Positions 58,505-64,000 of a DNA stretch of 64,000 nt are shown here, in pieces (position 1 is the first letter of the stretch; each line of letters begins with the position of its first letter). A model generated the notes under the pieces. That model was not told where the DNA came from. It made no database searches and saw nothing but the letters and a program-made list of their open reading frames with translations. The position numbers and the translations under genes were made by a program. The DNA comes from Tenebrio molitor (taxonomy: Eukaryota; Arthropoda; Insecta; Coleoptera; Tenebrionidae), in contig NC_091051.1 in assembly GCF_963966145.1 (NCBI RefSeq), forward strand, positions 18,166,001 through 18,230,000, written 5' to 3'.

Positions 58505-58692
58505 TTTTTTGTTCGACACTGTCAGAATTTGAGAATTTTCTCCTATGTGAACGAATTTTGATAAATGTCACAACTTATCAAAACGAAACGTCAAACTAAT
58601 TTTAAAAGTTTTAAGCGATTTGGAGCCTTTAAGGGGCTCGTCAAACAAAAAAACGTTGTATTCAACTCGTTCGTGTGTAAATTGTCAAATAA
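58505..58692 (+). repeat. Composite foldback family E, copy 6 (hairpin collapsed)
   Basis: The companion module is intact (TTTTTTGTTCGACACTGTCA to CGTCAAACAAAAAAACG). The hairpin is reduced to its base, AACTCGTTCGTGTGTAAATT joined directly to GTCAAATAAACT, as if the foldback had been excised. Confidence 0.7.
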
Positions 58693-58752
58693 ACTAAAAT
58701 TATGTTAGTGTTTTTGAAAATCTTGTACTAGAATATTACAAGTTTGATGAAT

Positions 58753-58966
58753 ATATCGGGTGTTCATTTAAATTTATCCTTAAAGTAGGAGTTGAAGCCT
58801 AGATTGTGAACGCACCACTGATCAGTCTGCAAAAAAAACACAAAGAATGCAAAAAGTAAGGTTAGATTTAAACAGCTAATCCGTGATCGATCTGTAATCC
58901 GTGGTGCGTTCACAATCGATTTTTCAATGACTACTTTGAGGATAAATTTAAATGGACACCGGATAT
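58753..58966. mobile_element. MITE, family F1 copy 5
   Basis: ATATCGGGTGTTCATTTAAA at the left and TTTAAATGGACACCGGATAT at the right, with GATTGTGAACGCACCAC and GTGGTGCGTTCACAATCGAT inside. Closest to copy 3. Confidence 0.8.
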
Positions 58967-58969
58967 TTT

Positions 58970-60655
58970 TGGTATATGTATATTTCCTATAAACTTAATT
59001 ATATGTAATACATTATCTATTTGCAGTAAGTTGAAGTTTTGAAATAATTAAAAATTGTCTTTAAAACACATTTTCTGAAATGGCAGTTTCAGTTAAATCT
59101 GAAAAACAGAGATTTAAAACAGAATTGTAATTTCTGTGAATTGATCAGTCGTTGAATTTTTAAAGAATAATAAATTTTATAAAGTGTTATTCAATGTTTT
59201 ACAATTATAGTTTCCACAAATTGTAGAAATTAACGTAGATGCACGTTGAATTAATTGGTGTTTCCTATATTGCAGAATGTGATTAATCCTTAATTTGGGT
59301 TAGTGAAACGTTTTAAATACCCTTGAAATATCCTTGTCATTACTAATCTTCAGAAGCTGGATCAAGTAAGACCACGCCATCCCAAATTGTCTACCAATCT
59401 AAGTAATTCGGGAATTAAACACCACACATTTACAACCTCGTTAAAGTTAAAAGAAAACTGAACGTCGCAATTAACAGCAAAATGAGCAAGCATTTAACCC
59501 AGTTACCGTCTTAATCTGGCCGTTAGTTTCTCAACACTAGGCAAAAAATCCGCTTGTTTAGCCAACAAAATAGGCGTGTAATGTTGATTGAGTCGCTTAG
59601 GGCTGTGGTAATTGTGGTCGGGCGGTTAAACACAGCCGTTAAACGGCGGTAGTTGGCTATGATTACAATTCCGGGACCCGGAGCCAGCGCTTTGCAGCTC
59701 CGGTGAACTAATCGATTGGTACGCCCACAACGTTTTCGCATGCGATACAGGCAATTGTATTGTAGTATTTGTTTTCGTTCTTTCAATTTCAACCTTTCGT
59801 GCAACTAGCGACTTAAATTGAATTGTTTGCAAAAAAATTCATAAAACGATTTGTACGGCGACAGATTTTTTCACAAATTTCTCACAATAAAACTCTATTT
59901 CTTTGAGTTCAAGAAATTAAAAAATCTCAACCTTTAACAGAGCATGCAAGAGAAACATGTGAAGTAAGTGATGTAGGAAATTTAGGCGAGATCTCAGCTT
60001 CACTTATTCTAGTACTTTGTCGCATAAGCATATTATCCACTTAAGTCCTAATTCCTAATAAAGTAACTTTGAATAAGATTGAATCTATTGAGTGATGGAA
60101 TATCTTGATCTTATCTCCAACAGTGGAATGGAATTTGTTGACGAAAGAGACAAAGGTTAATATTAATCGAAGGAAGCCTGATCACTCTTTTGAGTGTTGA
60201 AGCGTAAATGGCAATCTAGTCTAATGATAAACTCTTTTGAAGTTATTCATAAGATTATTTATAAACTCATTCAAGACCAATTTTGGAGTATTGTTACTGT
60301 ATAACTGCGCAATAGCAGCTTATTTTTTAACAATCGATCACACACAAGATGTAAAGGTATCACGTTATGAGTCTCTGAGACAGTGATAAGAGAAATCACT
60401 GTATAAAACAAAATTCGCCGTTAGACGAAAAACAGACACTCAAATATGTTAAGCTCTAGATAAAACAGAACTCCTCGATGTGAAACTTAAAATCTTTGTC
60501 AAAGCAATAAATCTACGTATCAGTTTCAAATACAAAATTAAACTTAAGAAAAGGAAAACTGTATAATTTCATTTCATCCCAAAACAAAAGTAATAACTGT
60601 TTCCGAGTATTCTAGTCTAAGATAAGAAAAATATTTTATTGTTTTTGGGAGTTTA
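58970..60655. other. No supported gene; CpG-rich segment 59520-59800
   Basis: 59520-59800 is GC- and CpG-rich (GGTCGGGCGGTTAAACACAG, CGTTAAACGGCGGTAGTTGG, GGGACCCGGAGCCAGCGCTT). It holds a short palindrome GCCGTTAAACGGC. Overlapping minus-strand frames show no domain. A conserved regulatory element is plausible. The rest is AT-rich. Confidence 0.4.
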
Positions 60656-60659
60656 AAAT

Positions 60660-60790
60660 TAGTTATTTAGACAACGAGTGTTAGAAGTACAACTTTTATT
60701 CATAAGTGTGGAAGTTTATTAAACGAGTCGTAGACGAGTTAAATAATCCACACGCATGAAAAAAAAGCACGCTAACACGAGTTGTCTATA
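60660..60790 (+). repeat. Imperfect hairpin element H10
   Basis: TAGACAACGAGTGTTAG and the complement of CTAACACGAGTTGTCTA: CGAG in the same orientation on both arms. The tip is AAC-GA-GTC-GTA-GAC-GA-GTT (CGAG at 60724-60727 and 60735-60738), the cleanest example in the window. The base TTAGTTATTTAGACAACGAG resembles the ends of H9 and family E. Confidence 0.75.
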
Positions 60791-60927
60791 AAAAAAATTT
60801 AAATTTCATCAATCAAAACCTATTTTAACTGTAATTTGTGCTTCCATTTTGGTCAAGTGCGGTGGCCGGTTGTGGTAACTAAGGAAACATTATATGTTTA
60901 TTGTTTTAAAATTAATTTGTCAGTTTT

Positions 60928-61000
60928 ATGTCAGTCTCAATAAAAGTCAAAATGAGTGATTCAGATGAAGATCCTGAAATTACTAGTGGACTAAAGAAAG
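60928..61000 (+). CDS. Possible short acidic first exon
   Basis: ATG at 60928 and an in-frame ATG at 60952 open MSVSIKVK and MSDSDEDPEITSGLKK, followed at 61001 by GTGGGT, an acceptable splice donor. Without splicing the frame runs on to a stop near 61055. The acidic, Ser-rich start is typical of many nuclear proteins but is not diagnostic. It lies between hairpins H10 and H11, and the upstream sequence GGTTGTGGTAACTAAGG recalls the region before YR1 and YR2. No downstream exon was found. This is a weak call. Confidence 0.25.
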
Positions 61001-61229
61001 GTGGGTTTAATGTTACTAATTGTTCTAATCGTTATTTCAATTTTCATTTTGATTAATCACTTCTCTGTAGAATACGTAGGTATATCGTTCATTCATGGAT
61101 TAAAACCAAGCAGTTAAAAAAAGTTGCTGACATCATAACTTTTTTGCACTAAGTGAAAAAAAGTGATACTTCTAACACTAAAATCAATAAAAAATAGTCA
61201 ACTTTTTTTAATGAAATTTTAAAAAATAA

Positions 61230-61360
61230 TTTATTGTACGGGTTTTATAAGACACCAATTTGTTGCAAGCGTTTTTTAGAGCACGAGGGTCGCAGCGAGG
61301 AGTGCTATAAAGCAAACAAGTGCGACAAAATGTCTTATGAAACGAGTGTAATACAATATT
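61230..61360 (+). repeat. Imperfect hairpin element H11
   Basis: GTACGGGTTTTATAAGACA and the complement of TGTCTTATGAAACGAGTGTA: CGGG against CGAG in the same orientation at the base. The tip is CGAG 61284-61287 and CGAG 61296-61299 around GGTCGCAG, within GAGCA and TGCT. Confidence 0.65.
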
Positions 61361-61364
61361 ATTT

Positions 61365-62245
61365 CTATTTTGCCCCTATTTTAAATCTTAAATTAAAAAA
61401 ACGTCCTAAACATAATGCTAAGAAAATTAATTTGGCAGATATAAAAGGTTGGTAACACTGACAACTAGAGGAACAATTGCAAGTTTTGAATTTAAAGTGT
61501 CGTGAAGTGCAGTGAGCACGTAGCAACTACTCACTGTGAGTCACTGCCAACATTAAAAATTTAAGTAAATGTTCCTGAAACCGGTATCGAAAAGAGCTAC
61601 TTTTCGAAACCCGTTTGAGTGTTATAATGACTGTGTTAAAGGTGCAAAATAGAAAAAAAAAACTTTTCACTGTCAATCTTTTTGTGTACGATTTTATGAA
61701 TTTTTGACATAATAACTATTTTTTTTTTCAAATAAATGTTATCAGATTAAAAATCTTTTCAATCATATCAAAGAAAAGCGCAAACCTCTTACATTGGAAA
61801 TGTATCTTATCGAATGCACGAAACCTAAAATTGTTGGCCAGTGTTATTTTATGATAAATTGCAGATAATTGATATCTAATGTGAAATTGTAAGTACATTG
61901 ATGATTTTTAAACTTCGTACTTTTAAGCCATTGACGCTTCTTTTAATTTCATTGTAAACCTATTAAACCTAACTTATCTGTTATACAATCATTAATAAAT
62001 CGTTATATGTATTTATTAAATAACAATGTCACAGATTCTTAAAATATGTAGCGCTAGATTTTTTTATCTACCTGCTATCATTTTCTGTCCATTTAATATG
62101 ATAACACTGATAGGCGATTTGTAATAATAAATTTTCCATTTTGATGAATTCATTTTTTTATCGACGATAAAAATAAGTTAAGTTTTAACATACTCGTATT
62201 TGTGCAAGTACAAATTTTAAATTGCAAATAGCTTTATTATAAATC
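61365..62245. other. No supported gene
   Basis: AT-rich spacer with no motif recognised. Confidence 0.4.
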
Positions 62246-62250
62246 AAATC

Positions 62251-63110
62251 AACCCGGAGCCAATAAAAATGGAAGAAATGACACAGGCCATAGATAAATT
62301 AAAACTAAGAAAAACCCCTGGACAAAACGAAATCACAGCTGAAATGATAAAATATAAATGGGAGACAAACAGGAGAAAAGCTACTAAGGAAAGAAAAGGA
62401 AATTCATTTATGTTTTATAGATTTAAAAAAGGCCTTCGACAGAATAAGAAGAAACGATATCTGGAAGTGCATGTAACAAAGAGGAGTGGAAATAAATACG
62501 ATAGTAATGTAACAATTATCGAGGCCCTATATAAAAACAACAGAAATAAAATAGGAATGTACAATCAAGAATCCGCAGAATTTGAGGGGAAAATAGGATT
62601 GAAGCCAGGATGTGTACTAAATCCACTACTATTCTCAATAGTCATAGACAACATTTTAAAGAAATGCAAAGAAAAATGTAAAAACTTGACAGTAGGCAAA
62701 TGGAAAATGAAGAATGTGACACTACAAGAACTACTGTATAGCGTTAATAGCAGAAACAGAAAGAAATTTTACAACAAAACCTAGAAGTATACCGATAGGA
62801 ACTGCGGAAAGTAAACCTGGAAGTAAATATTGAAAAAAGCAAAACAATGACAATATCCACGAAAGAAAGGAAACACAGAATACAAGGGCAAGTATTAGAA
62901 CAGGTCACAAACCACAACTACTTGGGCACCATCACAGAAGAATCTCGAAAAATTGATAAGGAAATAAGCCAAAAAATCGGAAAAGCTGGGAGGCTAGACA
63001 ACTCGCGAAATTCCTGGGGAAGAAAGAAGTACCCAAGGAAACAAAAACACAAGTATACCAGAAAGTCGTAACACCATCTACAGTATACGGCTGTGAATCT
63101 AACAAAAAAT
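62251..63110 (+). pseudogene. Non-LTR retrotransposon reverse transcriptase relic
   Basis: AIDKLKLRKTPGQNEITAEM at about 62290 matches the A-x-x-x-L-K-x-x-K-S-P-G-x-D-x-I-x-A-E segment before the RT palm. KKAFDRIRRNDIWKCM, in another frame near 62430, is the first palm motif (A-F-D). LYKNNRNKIG and GLKPGCVLNPLLFSIVIDNI (about 62595-62660) are the G-L-R-Q-G-C-x-L-S-P-L-L-F block. The Y-A-D-D box is reduced to YSVNS. Further on, NHNYLGTITEESRKIDKEI is the thumb-side Y-L-G motif and VYGCES the tail. The finger region between the first two blocks is deleted. This is a different LINE group from the 1.6 kb copy, as its RGVxxK and NYLGT motifs show. Confidence 0.8.
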
Positions 63111-63114
63111 AATA

Positions 63115-63490
63115 AAAGGAAAATCAGAGCAATCAAAATTTAAATTAAATAGTTTTCATTTTAGCTGAAACTTAATTAAAGCTCAACCTATCATTCGACT
63201 TTCTACTTACTTACTTACTTACTTACTTAAATAAATGAGATGATAAAGAAGCTATCTTCTGTATGAGCTTACGAAATGTTAGCTTAAGAAAGAAAAAGTA
63301 AACAAAACAGGTTTTATTTATCAGTAGATTTAATATTTTGCGAACAAGATTTAAAATACAATTTTTATTTATTTTTAATACAATACTTACGATTATATCT
63401 TAGTGGTTATTTAAGATTAAAACCGTTTTCAAGTCAAGTGCAATTAAGAAGTAGGTGCACGAGCAAGGACGTTCGCTTTTAAGCGAATAT
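63115..63490. other. No supported gene; ACTT microsatellite
   Basis: A perfect ACTT tetranucleotide run of about six units lies at 63205-63229. Otherwise AT-rich. Confidence 0.7.
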
Positions 63491-63495
63491 GAATA

Positions 63496-64000
63496 CAGGA
63501 TGTTTTCGAAGTTGAAGCGTTCCTTTTAACATGTGTTAGTATGCGTTGTTCTAAAGAGTTTTAGCCAAAATCACCTTAGTAAAATCTATACGGCAATGAA
63601 GATACAATAAGTTAATTTTTTGAAATTTTTGAAACCGGTCCTACTCAAGTTTGCCCTGATTTGTTAGAAATTAGAATTGACCAAAAAAAATCAAATGAAC
63701 ATGGACGTTAATCAAAAATACTGTCAGAGTTGTCATCTAATTAGTCGCAATGGCTTTATCATTACGAAAATAATGAGCTCACATATATGTTGCTAATGTA
63801 TGGGCAATATTATCACGTTATTAGAATGCAGCTGCGGCGTCCAGAGAGTACGCAGAGCGATTTCCAGAAAGACACCATCCTGGGCCACGTCAGTTATTAA
63901 TCAAGTACAGCGGAGAAATAGACAGGACCGGACTCAAAATTTTAGAAAACAATAAAAATATACAATCAATTATCTCGGTTAATACAAACATTTTACTAAG
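63496..64000 (+). mobile_element. Mariner/Tc1-type element, left part, cut by window edge
   Basis: CAGGATGTTTTCGAAGTTGA beside TA resembles a terminal inverted repeat. The reading frame starts at 63750 with MALSLRK, has two stops, and then reads NAAAASREYAERFPERHHPG and TGLKI. This is the N-terminal helix-turn-helix domain (DUF4817-like) of many arthropod IS630/Tc1/mariner transposases, where the usual text is N-x-x-A-A-x-x-x-Y-x-x-R-F-P-x-R-x-H-P and then R-E-T-G. The catalytic part would lie to the right of the window. Confidence 0.6.

Noticed and set aside
331..61360. Hammerhead or other self-cleaving ribozyme in the hairpins
   Set aside because: I looked for CTGATGA with a paired GAAA arm and did not find it; the conserved part is CGAG/CGAG only.
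1..64000. LTR retrotransposon or endogenous virus
   Set aside because: I found no pair of long direct repeats with TG...CA ends and no gag, protease or integrase motif that I could support.

Overview
This window looks like a piece of insect nuclear genome, most plausibly a beetle. It is AT-rich and has no convincing host protein-coding gene. It is packed with decayed mobile elements of metazoan type: non-LTR retrotransposon reverse transcriptase, Tc1, mariner and pogo/Tigger transposases, a CMC-like (CACTA/Mirage/Chapaev) transposase, tyrosine-recombinase (Crypton-like) exons and many miniature inverted-repeat elements. I see no bacterial operon structure and no intact transposase. The beetle assignment is inference from repeat style; 'insect' is safer.

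Layout. 0-3 kb: one MITE, three imperfect hairpins and a broken LINE reverse transcriptase cut at its 5' side by one hairpin. 4.4-9.7 kb: Tc1 and mariner fragments, a 0.3 kb foldback and a tRNA-like SINE candidate. 10-17 kb: a composite foldback, a 4-fold-mismatched hairpin, a 1.47 kb giant palindrome with TA target duplications and, 18 bp away, a TA-flanked mariner-type element. 17-25 kb: TA-flanked MITEs, a CpG-rich island, a frame-switching coding-like patch and a further hairpin. 25-31 kb: the second copy of a 124 bp repeat, a tyrosine-recombinase exon, a mariner pseudogene and a pogo/Tigger pseudogene. 31-45 kb: CpG-rich non-coding islands, MITEs, a Tc1 fragment, a 1.3 kb TA-flanked inverted-repeat element enclosing the second tyrosine-recombinase exon, and the third such exon. 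45-58 kb: mariner, nested MITEs, composite foldbacks and a 1.14 kb CMC-like transposon lodged in a hairpin with a TAA duplication. 58-64 kb: another MITE, two hairpins around a possible short acidic exon, a second LINE relic and the start of a mariner-like element that runs off the right edge.

The most striking observation is a rule shared by about a dozen hairpins of unrelated sequence. Where the arms fail to pair, they usually do so because both arms carry the same word, CGAG or a one-base variant, in the same orientation. When folded, this gives tandem G-A/A-G mismatches closed by C-G and G-C pairs, at the tip of the hairpin and often again lower down. Random decay would not put the same symmetric mismatch at matching places in different families. 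The motif works on one strand only, so it points to a selected single-stranded DNA or RNA structure.

The transposon pieces are not working together as a pathway. They record layers of insertion: hairpins split LINEs, a CMC element splits a hairpin, MITEs sit in MITEs. The three recombinase exons all end exactly at a GTAAGT splice donor, so they may still be able to act as first exons.
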